This document shows positions 50,488-63,035 of a DNA stretch of 64,000 bases, piece by piece; position 1 is the stretch's first letter, and every line of letters starts with the position of its first letter. The stretch is from NCBI RefSeq assembly GCF_021155775.2, contig NC_060237.1, forward strand, positions 5,644,501-5,708,500, read 5' to 3'. Source of the stretch: Neodiprion pinetum (Eukaryota; Arthropoda; Insecta; Hymenoptera; Diprionidae). A model generated the notes under the pieces. That model was not told where the DNA came from, made no database searches, and saw only the letters and a program-made list of their open reading frames with translations. Position numbers and translations under genes: made by a program.

Positions 50488-52009
50488 TCAGAGGGCAACG
50501 AATGCCTAATGGCTCGGTCTCGGTGTTTGCGCTCGAGTTAACTCCGCCACGAATCCTTCGAGTTGGCGCTCAGCCGGCCCGCCAAGAGCCAACCGGGGAG
50601 CTCGAGCCCAACCACCGGATCGAGTTTCACACCTCGCCGAGTCCCGGGACAAAGCCGATGACAAGGAGGCACCCACACCGCGGGTATCCTATCTGCAGCC
50701 CTCGTCGCATCTTTACTCATCTTGACGGCGGTCAACCACAGCTTGCACAGAGAACCAGAGACACTCGGGTTCGGGGATATGCCGTCAACCAAGGCTTTGC
50801 TAACGGCTCCGAGGAGTTTTCCAGATCTGCTGAAATCGAGAAACAGATACCTATAAATAAAAGCAGGTTGGAAGCGATACATACGCTCAGGAATCGTCAT
50901 TGTTACCGGATCTCGTAATACCGAGCAAGAAGTCGCGCATATCGGTCGATTAAGGACGATGGTGACAAAGTACCGGTACTGCAAAACTATGGATGGATGA
51001 ATAATTTATTCCAAAGCGTTAAATGACGCTCGTCAGAAGAGTGACGTCGGCTGTCAGCTAAGCCATCAGAGACGCGAAGAAGAGCGACGCGGAGGATGAG
51101 AATGTGGTGGAATAAGGAAGGGTAAGGAAGGAGCCCCCGAGCATTGATCGCTTTTCTGAATTCCAAGTGGATATGCGAGGCGCTTGTACAAGTACGAGTA
51201 TAATACACAGAGAGGGTCGAAATTCTCTGTCTCGTATATTCGCGAAAAGTGTGCCGGCAAAGCGTCGAGTCGCGTACCGCGCCTGTTTTCTCACAGTAGA
51301 GGGAAAAACCGACCGACGATATCTATCCTGCAGGCATCGTGCATGTCTTACTTGTAGGTGTACGCGTAGGTAAAAGTATTTGTATAACCAACAGGCACAC
51401 ATTCGCAGGCCTATCACGCTCCGCTGCAAAAACATATCTTCTTCCGCCCCTCCGTTCCATGCAAAAGAGCAGAAGAACGAGAAAAGGTAAAAGCTCGAGA
51501 GCAGGAGGCGAGCCAACCTCTTTTGATCTCTACAGCCTACCTCGCGAGATTCTCCAACCCATCCATCTCTCCTCCGGACGCGCTACATTCAATTAATTTA
51601 TGCCGGTTCTCTGGAAGGTGAAAATATATTATTCGCATCGTTGTACGCCCTCCAGTTTCTTTTCCTTTGTCTGTCGCGGTAAAAAAAATATCCGACTCCT
51701 AATTTTTTAGGAAAAATAAATTAGAGCTAGTGTACAATAACGTGACAAAAGTTTTCACGTTTTTTACTTTTTCAACTTTCGGCTTATCGATCACTCGCTC
51801 AAAACAATTTCAAATTGATAAATCTCGGTATTCGCAAAAACTCTACGAATCTGACGATGAGCGTGGTAGTTTAAAAAACACGAAATATTTGTGATCCGCA
51901 CTTAGCGATCGCGTAAGCCGAAACGGTTTTGCCAACTTTTGTAAGCTTAAAATTCATAACAATGAATTATTCAGTTTGATAATTTCTGAACAACGTCTTC
52001 GTGTTTCAG

Positions 52010-52173
52010 AAGCAAAAGATTCGCCGAATCGAACGCAGACGAACATGTTAATTCGACAGTGTTACGCTTACCATCGATATTGCGTACATGTACATATAAC
52101 GGGTGTTTTTATCGCGCCCAGTTTTATAGCCAACTTTATCCAAACAACCGAAATCTTTCGCGTACCCGTATAA
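52010..52173 (+). other. Weak candidate exon after a good acceptor
   Basis: The acceptor cttcgtgtttcag (AG 52008-52009) precedes an open frame that ends at TAA 52171-52173. Its phase is compatible with the candidate exon at 48596-48720, and the join would read MAHKEAKDSPNRTQTN and onward. One in three random acceptors would fit the phase, and the translated tail is not recognised, so this is weak. Confidence 0.1.
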
Positions 52174-55132
52174 TTGTTAATTAAATAGGTATCCACCGAG
52201 AGGACCGTCGTCGAAACGGTGTTGAAGCGCAGGTAAACGAAGCGTGTGTCTGTCCGTGATGGCGAATTTATCACGCGGCAGCTAGCAGCTACCCGCAGCA
52301 AGAAGAGCAGACTGAGTGCCGTGGCGAAGTCTTCAAAGGAGCGTGAGAGAGAGTGTCTGATCCACCTGCACGCGTGCCAAGAACCCTGAAGCACTGACAA
52401 TGAGCTGTTTACCCCGGTAGCTCAAGCCGGAGGAGCTTTCTCTCAGAGCTCTGACTCCCTCTCGGTTCTCCAATTAAACTTTTACCCGGCACACTCGAGG
52501 AGCCCGCAAGGCCGGAGGGCGGAGGACGTGAGGGAGCTTTTTCACCCCCGCCCGCCATCTTCTTTCGAGCTCGGTTAGCTCGGCGCTCTTCCCTGCTCTC
52601 TGACATGTTTAACGAAGCTCTCCTCGCCTTCGACCACCGCGCGGCACGCGCCCACCCCCGGATCTCCTTTTCTCCCTTTTTCTTTCTTTCTTTCTCTTTT
52701 ACTCGCGTTCTCCAGCCAAGTGTCCGAGGACGTGTCCTGCCTCGGTAAAAGACGGTCTCGGGACACGGAGATGCGGGGGACTCCGTAACTCGCATCCGCG
52801 TCAATTCGACTGTAAAATTTAGCTCTTCAAACAGAATCGGCACCCCGCTGGCGAGTTGGATCCCTCGGGACTACGCCTACGTATATAGAAGGCCGTCGAT
52901 TTCCTTCCGAGGGACAACTCGGACCTTACAACCAAGAATACCGAACCCTTCACCGTGTTGTAGAGAAATTTTTACTCCGCGAAAAGATGAGGTAACGCAA
53001 AAACTGATTTAGCTGACGCTTATTCGTTTGTTTTTTTTTTTTTTTTATTTTTTTTTCTCTCTGGTTTCCAAGTTGTATCAAACGTTGAAAAAATCAACAA
53101 CATTCGGTCGTAATTACGTTACATACATCCAAAAAAAAATTGTTAAAAAAAAATTCCCTGAACGTTCCTTCAAGTTTTCGATTTCACAAATCTCCTCGTA
53201 ATTTACAAACTTTCGTTATAATTTACACATCGTGTCGATCCGTTGGTTGATCCTTTACTTTACCCGTAAATATTACAAGAGCCAAAATTCACGTGCAATT
53301 TCTGCAGTCTGCGCAGTATCTGTACGATGTTGCAAAGACCATTTATCTGAGCGGTCGTTGTTCGGAAACAGCAGGAGGGGGGGGAAGAGGGGAGGATGCT
53401 GCCCGCAATGTGGAACCTGGCTGTTTCCGGTCGGTATACAAGAAGAAACAGGCGCGAAAAGAGAGATACGACCGGTGGAGGGTTTATTGCGAATGAGAGA
53501 AAGGAGCCGCAAGGGTGTGAAAGCGTATACCTATAACACGCGGCAACTGATTAGCACAAGAAGACAAGTGGACGTCGTAATAGCGTCGCGGAAATAATGC
53601 CGAGTGGCAATTTAATGCATTTTAACGGGCTCGAGCGTCACGCAGGCGAATCGGAAAGGACCTTTCGTCGGGCCTTTCGCCACCGCTGATTTAAGGCCCC
53701 CCCCCCGGTTGCGACGTAAAAAGAGGAATTAGATTGCGGCCACGACGCAGCACGGCTATCCCGTCTCGTACGGGATTTTGTCGCCGTTGATTATAGGGCG
53801 AAATACAACCTTCGGGACTTCGCGTCCTGCTCGAGTGATCGCGTAAAAATTTGACGAAACATTCCGCGTATACGCGAAAAGATCTATTATTACGATAATA
53901 ATAATAGCAACAAGAAGGTGTCGGCGAACATTGAACAGTCAGTCATTTGTTTGATGTACGCAAGAAAGGCGGGGGTGCAGCCATCTTTCATTCGGGTATA
54001 TATAGTACTTATATAAGGGCGGGCCGCGAGGGTGGAACGAGATGTGCAAAAAACCGTTACGAAGTCGTGGCAAGAAGTTTACTCGAGAGGCGTCTTTGCA
54101 GCGACGTGACGGCAAAAAGCTAGACGCCATCTTTCCCCTTTGTCTCCCGGAATACGAAATGATAATAACTTATTGTGGCGAACAGTTGTTACTTCATTAC
54201 TCGAATACTCGCCCTGCAAGCTCAGACTTATTATTCGTCGGCATGAATGTAGCCAATATTATGTATTATTCTATTTATAAGGCTGAGTACGTAAAAAAAG
54301 TTTTATACAGAGCTTGCACGGCGAAAGATGACGATAAGAATATATCATACGACTTCCGTATCGTTGCCATTAAATTATTTCTTGCAATCTAAAAACTTGA
54401 CCATCGATCGATGTTTAAGCAAGTAAAAACACGAGCACTCATTTTCGCGTATAGAATAACGATGAAAAACATGCTGCAGGTATTTTTGTGAAATGATCAG
54501 GCACGGTTTGAACAAATGCAATTTTTCCTTCACTAGTCTGTAAATTTACATGTTATTGTTTCTGCCGAGCAGCATAAATTCGCTGGAGTCAATTAAAAAT
54601 TATTCTGCAAATTCGTCTTACTTTACGTACCTATTACAGTTGTTGGTAAGACAAAAAAAAAAAAAGAAAGAAAAAATTCTATGATGTGAAATTTATCACG
54701 TTTCGAGTCATTTTCCCGCGCAAATATTTCTCTAGCACCGCAGTCGAGCCGCGCGCGTGCGAATGAAATAGGAAAAAAGGTATGGAAAAATGAGAAAAGG
54801 GAGGGAAAAAAACATGTCATCTGGGCTAAATAAATATTTTGACAAAGTAAGGGAGAGCCTTGGCCTGCTTTCACAGCCTCCGTTTTGCCCAACGTATCCG
54901 TACGTTGTATAATAATAATAAAGCGCACACATGTAGCCTGTGTACAACAGGGTACATATATTCTTACTTAGTTTAGATCCGGGCCCTACAGTGGTCCCAG
55001 AGTCTCTAGGTTTAGGGCTATAGCTATGCGCTGTGGGTACGCAGCAACTGTCGGCCTAATTCCCCCTAAATGTTTCCGGAGATTACATCAGTTGTTCATT
55101 GTACACTCTCCGCTTATACACATGTTCGAAGG

Positions 55133-55177
55133 GCGAGGAGAGGAGAGGAGAGGAGAGGAGAGGAGAGGAGAGGAGAA
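55133..55177. repeat. (GAGAG)n pentanucleotide repeat
   Basis: About eight GGAGA units. The three short + frames across it all read through the repeat, as expected for a 5-bp unit without stops. Confidence 0.93.
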
Positions 55178-58035
55178 TACAAACGTGTCGTTTTCTCTCT
55201 CTATTTGCGCGCATGCTTCCTCGCAATCGCGATAGGTTCACTCAAACTCCGATGTCTACTGATATAAAGCACCTAGTGTACCTAATACGAGTTATTTTTA
55301 CCTAGAAAAATGCGTGAGACACACCAGTTGGTTGCATAGAAATAGAACGCGTAAATGATTTTGTTCCATTATCCTAAATAGTAGCGTTTACTTATTTTTC
55401 AAATTGCCATTTTGTTTTGGAGAGAGAATACACAGCCAAATATTGAATTATTGTTTTCTTTTCCTGCCTACAAAGCTTAGATTTGACTGTCGGTTTATAG
55501 AAATTTGATGATTTGAAGCGAAATATTTGTGACTTACGTATTCAAAGTGCGATTGGGTCAAAGAAACCGTATCCAAATTAAAACGAGGCTCTATTTAACC
55601 GTGTTTAATTTTCTGGAAAAAATTAGTAGCATCGAGAATCTTGAACGAGAGATTTTGCGAAATGATAACGTGACCTGACGTAAAAATATTCAGTTCGATA
55701 TACGTGAGTAATTGCGAGAAAGTGTTATTTTTGAAATATTGATTCAATTTAGAAAAATATGCATCTGCTTTTACAATTGCTCAAACCCAGAGCTGAAATC
55801 GAACGTGAAGTTACAAATTCGAACACCGAAAAAAATCACACGAAAAAACTCCAGTGTAGACACATATTATACATGTGAGATTGCGGGAAAGAAATTTACA
55901 CAATTTAGTCTAGGATATAACTAAAGCGAGCTCATCGTACGTGTATTGCGTTCTCTTATAACAATCTCTGACAAACAAAACCGTGCACCCTCTCCGATTT
56001 TTTTTTTTTTTCTTTAGTTCCCACTGCTTTATCTTCATCTTCATTTCTACAGGTTTGTTTTTCATTTTATTTTCTACCATAAGATTCTTTCCACCTCTTT
56101 CTCTCTCTTTCTGTCTTTACTCTCTCACCAGGACATTACCACCGTGCGGAGATGGAATATACCATACCCTTGCAGAGAGACGTTATACACAGACACACAC
56201 ACTCGGTCCAAGATTTACCCGGACTATATCTTGAAAAGCCCTCTCAAGAGGCACTTGAACGAACGACCGCCCCCGCACAATGGTTGTGCGCGAGCGCACA
56301 CCTGCCGCCTCTTCTCGTAGGCTGCGGGATCCATGGGTCGCTATGGGAAGAGAGAAAGAGAAAAGGAGAAAAAGATTTAGAGAGAGATAGAGAGAGAGAG
56401 AAAGAGAGAGGTAGCGGATATTCGTAGCCGTCCCCATAAAGCTGACCCATATTCTCATCTTCGTAACAAGGCCAAATAAGCTGTGACACTTCTGATGGGA
56501 TTACGGTCCTCCGTCCGGAAAAAGTGGGAAGAGGGCCAATTACCTTGTCGAAAGTCACAACTCCGCCTGCCTGCCAGACTGCCGCTGTGCAGCGAACGCT
56601 CTGAAGAACCGTTTATGTATACACCTACCTACCTACCTAACTACCTATACCTATAGACACACCCTTGCCGCAGGCCTTCGGCCTCACCTCAACTTGCCAT
56701 CCAGGATTTTTCCCTCTTTTCCTAACTCGCCCCACTTTTCACTTCACTTTTCATGCGGTTTGTTATATTTTCCTGAGGAATTTGCCATTTGTATAAAGGA
56801 GATGAACGTTTGATCTGCAACGCGATCGATTGAGCGGAGCTACGATTGAACAGTTTCGAAAGACAATATTTTCCGACGATCTGACTTGACGCGTGCAATC
56901 AAGTCGTACCTATTGCCGAACGCTGTCTCATCGACGCGATAATTTTTATAAACCTACGAATTTACATGCAGGAAAATTGCGAGAATCGGTAGTGCGCGGA
57001 TATAAGTTAGGAGAATCCCAAAATCGTATCGTATACGTAAAGTTTTGAAAAATTATTACTCTACTCAGTTCGTAAATGTCTTCTCTACGAATAGCCAAAG
57101 ATGAATAAAACATTTTTCAGCTCATCTGCTGATCGCAAAAACGTATTACGCAAAATCAATTAAAAAAAACTCGGGCTTTATTTACAAAAAAAGCGAAAAA
57201 ATTCAATCTCATTGTCAACGTATTTGCACGAATTTTATTTAGAAAGCAAATAATCAGGATCAATAATGTAATTTTTCTGAAACGATAAAAGAACAGAATG
57301 TTCTTAACATAAATCTACGGCGTTTAATTAAATTATCTGGTTTCTTCCGATATCAAGGATAGATTTTTACGTCGCAAATCTAGCCCATTCAACCGGAGTT
57401 ATATTTTTCAAACGAACGCGTTATAACCAACTTTTCCATGCCGCATAATTCGTCGTAAAGGGCAGAGAGGCTTCTCAACCCGCGCTTAACAATATTCCCA
57501 CATGTTGATCTCGTTCCGATATGATCCTAATTACGAGCTGGTTTTCCGGGTTCCCCGGTCTCCCGGGGATCGGTTCCCATGGGACAATCCGAGGCACGGC
57601 GACGTGGTCGGCGAACCACAATAGCCATACCTATGTTATGCGCGTGAAGCTGGTGCGGATATTCGTGGAGGCTGCATTGTGCTCGCACAGCGCACGTCGA
57701 TCGCGAGTGATTGTGATCCTTATTAAGAGCGAACGGGGCAGCCTGGACCGCCTGCAGGGGTTGCAGGAGCGACGCGGAAGCCGAAATTCCCCTGCGAGGC
57801 GGACGATCGGCGGGGTGGGGTGGGAGGGGGGAGCTTCTCGGATTCCTGCGTTTTACAAAAATATCGGAAAACCCACCGTGCGCAGGGTGTCTCGACCCCG
57901 AGCCGGCTTAAGGATGAACCGGGCGCGTCGTCTGAACCAAAAGTTAGGAAAAGAGAAAAGTTATTGCACGCGGCGTATCTGTAGTCGGGATATTGTTTCG
58001 TTCCCGGTTTTTCGAATATATTTTCTCACTTCTCG
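55178..58035. other. Non-coding DNA
   Basis: It includes a T run at 55999-56012, a GA-rich tract at 56345-56411, a CCTA repeat at 56623-56650 and an AT-rich stretch at 56.8-57.4 kb. A CpG-rich patch at 57.5-57.9 kb carries a 189-codon + frame (57521-58090). That frame runs into the inverted-repeat element and is probably spurious. Confidence 0.45.
56345..56411. repeat. GA-rich purine tract
   Basis: GAGAGA and GAAAGAG units with one TTT interruption. Confidence 0.88.
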
Positions 58036-58258
58036 TAAGGTAAGTTTACCAGTTATTGACGCGTTTAGAACAAATTATCAACCATTTTAGTTTTCCAAAA
58101 TTACAAATCGATATCGCAAATTGTGAAACTCTCGATGATTAAATGACTAAAACTAATTGCCGGACGGTTGGACGTTACAAATTTATTTTTTTATAATTTA
58201 AGAACTGAGAATCGTATAGATACAAACAAAAAAGGTCGATAACTGGTACACTTACATT
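58036..58258 (+). mobile_element. MITE-like inverted-repeat element, copy A
   Basis: The left end TAAGTTTACCAGTTATTGAC (58041-58060) and the reverse complement of the right end, TAAGTGTACCAGTTATCGAC (58254-58235), match at 18 of 20 positions. They enclose about 175 bp of AT-rich, non-coding sequence. The inner part (about 58141-58222) also matches copy B. Short length, terminal inverted repeats, no ORF and a second copy are the marks of a non-autonomous DNA transposon. The target-site duplication is unclear; TTAA follows the right end (58257-58260), but the left flank reads GTAA. Confidence 0.75.
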
Positions 58259-61200
58259 AACTCTTGATTCAGGCTGTTCGGCCGATTCGTCTTTAATCTC
58301 CCGTACACGCAAGCTGCACCTTGCATTTCCGTTCAGCACAGTAGCAGCGTCGAGAAAAGAAGGCCAGTTTTTCTACGGCTCGCTTTGACGAGTAAAATAA
58401 GGGAGGGGGGCAAGAACCCCACGTCACACTCACAAAAGTAAAATAAACAATACAAAAAAAAAAAAATATCGCTACTCACCCTCGAGGATCGCATCTCTAA
58501 AGTCCGTTCGTGAAAATCACAGGCACAGACACTGCACTTTTAAGACTATATTTGAATTTACGTAACAGTTAAAACGCCGAGTGGTTATATGCGAATTAAA
58601 CGCAGGATTTATTATCCTGCGAAGCGCGGTACGGATTGATTCTGAACGATGTTGACGACGCGACGTCGCAGCGCTGACTGATTACGTCTTAATTTTGACC
58701 TCGCACAATCGACGTTCGCATCATGTCAACACGGACGCTCGCTCTGTTTACATCCGACGGTTATCACGGACCGCTTGGAAGGAACTGGCCGAGCTTTTCG
58801 GAACCTCAATTCCTGTCGGTTTCGTTGATATTATCCGAATCTTGGTCGCATGCAACCTCCTTGGATGCGGCAATAACTGCGATGCGCTTCGTTCATCCCG
58901 TTACTGCAACTCGAGTGCATTCCGAGGAATTCCATGAGCGGTTTTACTTGTGCTGTAAAATATCTTAGTATACATTACATCAATATTCTGTGCGTCTGTT
59001 AGTTGTGGTACAATTTTTCAACAACTTGACCGATCGAGGTCATATTCGTACGATATATTTTTATTGTCGAGAAGATGTTTCACAGCTATGCAGAGATTAA
59101 TTTTTTTCAACCGGGGGATTAGATCAGGTTCGGTTATAGATTATATCGTTAAATTTCGACGCAGGCGAATCCACGATGATCAGCTGTTATATTGTACAAA
59201 TTCATGACGCAATTTTGGGACGAAGGATCTGCTCTGGTCGCATTTTTTACCACCCGACGAAATCAACTTGGCAGACATGGCCCACTCAAAATCGCTCATC
59301 TCTCTAGTCCGTCAGGGAGTTTCCTTATCGAAAATCGCGCCGCACGCGGACTCGGAGAGTTTTCGGAGGCACCTCGTGGCCGGGATACCTGGTAGCGGAT
59401 CCTTTCGTCGTAGAATCGGCTCTGACATGTCCGTTGGCGTGGAATAACGCGTTTACGAGAGGTCTTTGTCCGTACGGCGCTCCGAACTCGTCTCGGAGGC
59501 TCGAGGAGCGCCTCTTGCTCGGAAGATCGTACCGGCCGACGGACAAACGAGACGAGGAGAATTTCCCGGGTGTTTCTTAAGCGGCGGCGTAGCAAGCGGT
59601 GGCCGGTAGTAATTGGATAATCGTCCGTCTTCGAGGCCCCCGGTTAGCTGTAATAAGGGATGATTTTTAAGGTAAGGTATTACAGATGCCTGCACATTGC
59701 ACCCGACCCCCGAAAAATACTTCCCGTCTACCGATCGCACGCTCAATTTACCCGGTTCCTGAAAATTAGCGCCGCTACATTCGACTTGGATGCGCTTTTC
59801 AAAGCTCGATATTACAAACGCGTGCAGTGTGGTAACGCGGATCGAAAAGTAGAAAAATCCTGTGCATGTCCTACAAGCTATAACCGCGGACGATACGGGG
59901 CGGGAATTTCTCGCTATGCGGGGATGAGAATTTAACATTGGGGCAAGCGAACCGAGAGGAGACGGAAAATTGTGCAGGAAAAACGTCGACGGTCTGAAGT
60001 GCAGCGTCTCTGCAGCCGCGATTCAACCGCCCGTCGTAAGTTCGCTGCTACGTTATGCACCGCATCCCCAACCCTTCACCCCCTCCCGCCACCCTTCTTC
60101 GCCCACTTCCCGTATTTGTTACCGCCGTATGCCCTCGCCGCTCGTTTCACAATGTTCTCAACCATTAGCCGAATTGCAAACCTGCAACTTCTCGTCGCAC
60201 GTCGCCTCCGGCACGAGACAGTTTATCGAGTGATTGTCGCAGGGATGTATGTAGGTTCATACACATATATACATATATATATACATATATACACACACAC
60301 GTATACATATACCTGCCTATAAAGGCCGCGTTCAGAAAAGTCAGGATAAAAAAATGTGAACCGGCGCGCGACTTTGTACGGGCGGTTTTGAGCCGTGTTT
60401 TTTTAAGAGGCATTCGACGATTGGATCTCGCTCTCTCTCTCTCTCGGTCTGTAGTATTTTCAGAAAATGCTGAAATCAAGGAAGCAGCTAACGGAGCGGA
60501 GATACCTACGGATTTTTCAGACGGGTAGGGGGGGGGGGGGGTTAAATCGAATGAAAAGTCCTTCTCTTATACGCGGTACGTGGCAAAGTGGCTAGGATCG
60601 AGAGTTCGAAAAAATCAGGGAGTGAAAAAAAATATGTATTGCGAGTATGGGGGCAAAAAAAAAAAAAAAAACGGTGAAAAGGTTGCCATTAATAACTTTA
60701 ATAACCGTCGAATATTTTGAAGAACTTGAAATACATTGGGTGTTGCGAGAAGAAAAAAAGAAAAGAAATATTGGCGTGTAAGGTATTATATGTATTGAGA
60801 ATCGGGCGCCGGGTCAAAGCGGCTTCTTTTCCCTGTGTTGTACCCGTGCACGGATGATGGGGTGTCTATAGAAGTAAAGGCGGAGGGGAGGGGGAATAAC
60901 AAAACGCAACAAATATTTCGGCAAATAGTAGAAATAGAGGATATTTCTCTGCGCGTTCGTCGGCATTGTCAGCAGCCCGCTGTCAGAATATCTCCGGACT
61001 ACGAGGTCGGCACTGCGGAGGATCGCAGGAGGAAAGTTAGGGAGGCCTCGGATTTTCGAAAACATGTCCGCAACAATGAGGGTATGATTATTATACAAAT
61101 TTTTTTCTTCCCCATTCTTCCCCTCTCTTCCTATATATCCCATCTCGCCGCCCTTCCATAACGCCGGTTTATATACCTGCGGACGGTCAGCGAGACCGGA

Positions 61201-61780
61201 CCCTCGTCACGTCGTCCACAGGAGCATCTCAATATAGGACGCGAGACATAGACTCGAGTCTCTCCAGGTCGAGTCCTCGTCTCTACTGACCCTTCGTTCA
61301 CGAGGTGAAGTCTCCCCCGTTTCACGGATATATTTTTTCCCTCAAACGCCGCACCGACAGCTCCTCCTACTTCTGATCCAGGATTCCCGGATATGAATCC
61401 AACACCTGGTCACCCCGTAACGATCCCGCAGCTATTTAACGCTCCTTATTCTCGCAATTTTCACTCTCCCGAGATACTTCGGCCTCTTGTTCCATCTTTC
61501 GAGCGAACGGTTCGAAATTGAGAGGATAAGTGTATCCGTATAATTTCGGAAGCTTATTATAATACAAAACACCGTAAGATTTATAGAGTTTCTCCTTGTC
61601 ACGTAGACCTAACTCAAGTTCACCGCAAGTATTCTCGGTCCTGTCGTAAAAATCGATCCAACGTCAGCGCAGGCTAGATTCGTTCGATAAAACAAAGCTC
61701 CTACTATTATACTCGATAAGAATACGAGATCGTGATCTGATTAATGCGGACGTGAAAAACACAAAGGTATGTGTATAATG
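58259..61780. other. Non-coding DNA
   Basis: Short open frames at 58.7-58.97, 59.2-59.94 and 60.8-61.16 kb have no recognisable domain and overlap frames on the other strand. A run of AT/AC alternation lies at 60261-60301, a G run at 60528-60541 and an A run at 60655-60671. No gene is recognised. Confidence 0.45.
60528..60541 (+). repeat. Guanine run
   Basis: Fourteen consecutive G, another likely spot for length errors. Confidence 0.88.
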
Positions 61781-61799
61781 TATATATATATATATATAT
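61781..61799. repeat. (TA)n microsatellite
   Basis: A 19-bp TA run, 21 bp before a long GA run. Confidence 0.92.
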
Positions 61800-61817
61800 C
61801 GGGAGAATAAATAGTCT

Positions 61818-61819
<2 letters not shown>

Positions 61820-61862
<43 letters not shown>
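61820..61862. repeat. (GA)n microsatellite
   Basis: A pure 43-bp GA run. The - strand open frames across it encode Ser-Leu repeats only. Confidence 0.95.
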
Positions 61863-61869
<7 letters not shown>

Positions 61870-62825
61870 TAAAGGGATCCGAACGGAGCAATTTTCCTTT
61901 TCATCGTTTGAAATTTGTCAAACAGCAGAAGCGGAGCGTTATGGTCTCGGGCATATCGAAGAGGGTCGACGCGTTACGGGAGGGCGCAAAGTTGTCAGGG
62001 GCGAGGCGGAGGGAAGGCGTTGAGGCGTCTCAGGTCGGGTACCAATTTTCAAACGCGGCACGTCGCGAACGCGTTATTGAAGGCCGCCGAGCGGGTATTG
62101 AGCGCTGAGTATCCGAATGATCGGTGTGTTCCTGGGAGAATAGGGTGTATGGGGTGGGACTCTCGGCAGGGTACGCGGTAAATGGCTCCTCCGGAATTCA
62201 TTCATCGGCCGGAAACTCCACTTCTGAAGGGTATGCATAGGTATGTACGTGTGTACGCACCTACCGATCGAGACGAGACGCTAACCACCTACAACACAAA
62301 CACACGACGACTCCGATGCGGAGTGCTTACAATATCTATGTGGGTATACATATAGCGCAAGTTCTGCGGAGGTGAAAGCTCACAATCGGACAACCGCCCG
62401 GGATGTCGTTTCAATCGATGCAACTGTGTTTACCGTACTTAGAAACTCGCCGGGTTTCCTACTTTATATATTATATACTGGGACTTTTGCCCCGCTTTTT
62501 ACTCCGCCGCTTATACGTATGGGTGCGACAAAGGAACGCGGTGTGCATTCTGCGACCTGCGACGACACGGCTAATTTTGTCAGGCTGAAGAGCCTCTCTT
62601 GTGACGATGATGCCTCCTGATATTTCCGACTTCTTCGGGATCTCTCAATTCCCTTTCAGTACAACTCGAGCTATGCCTGCGTTTCTTGAATACCATTGTT
62701 GAACGCACAATGTATATATACATACATATACTCTCACAGCAAATGTGGATAATATTGCACTCGTTCGTACGTGGTGTATTAGATTTTCAATGGTTTCTTG
62801 ACCATCCAGAAGAAAGAAGTCATTG
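61863..62825. other. Non-coding DNA
   Basis: Two overlapping + frames (61908-62181) lie in moderately GC-rich DNA and have no domain. TACATATA-type sequence occurs near 62712-62732. Nothing else was recognised. Confidence 0.45.
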
Positions 62826-63035
62826 ACAGGTTTAAACCCAGTTATTGATCCTTTTATTTTCCAATATTATTAATTGATGGCATTGATTGCAAATTTATCG
62901 ATGACTAAAACCAATTGCTAGAGGATTAGAAACGACGAATTTATTTTTTTCGTAATTATAGAATTAAAGATCAAACAAATACAACCAAAAAATTCGATAA
63001 TTCGGACAGGGTCAATAACTGGTACACTTACCTTA
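62826..63035 (+). mobile_element. MITE-like inverted-repeat element, copy B
   Basis: The right end GTCAATAACTGGTACACTTA (63011-63030) is the reverse complement of the left end of copy A with one mismatch. The left end is degraded but recognisable (AGGTTTAAACCCAGTTATTG, 62828-62847). Inside, ATGACTAAAACCAATTGCTA (62900-62919) aligns with ATGACTAAAACTAATTGCCG of copy A, followed by the shared AATTTATTTTTTT block. Same orientation as copy A, 4.8 kb apart. TTAA follows the right end, as in copy A. Confidence 0.72.

Larger units (their letters stand above)
48721..55132. other. Non-coding DNA, CpG-rich at 49.3-49.9 and 50.4-50.8 kb
   Basis: A 213-codon + frame (49273-49914) starts near an AG (ttttcctag) but has no domain and crosses a CTTC microsatellite. 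T runs lie at 53031-53055, a C run at 53699-53708 and a pyrimidine tract at 52660-52700. Two weak coding candidates are listed separately. Otherwise nothing was recognised. Confidence 0.45.

Noticed and set aside
57521..58090. 189-codon plus-strand frame
   Set aside because: It ends inside the inverted-repeat element, and the upstream part is an Arg/Gly-rich chance frame in GC-rich DNA.
59453..59938. 161-codon minus-strand frame
   Set aside because: No recognisable motif, and other frames are open on both strands over part of it.
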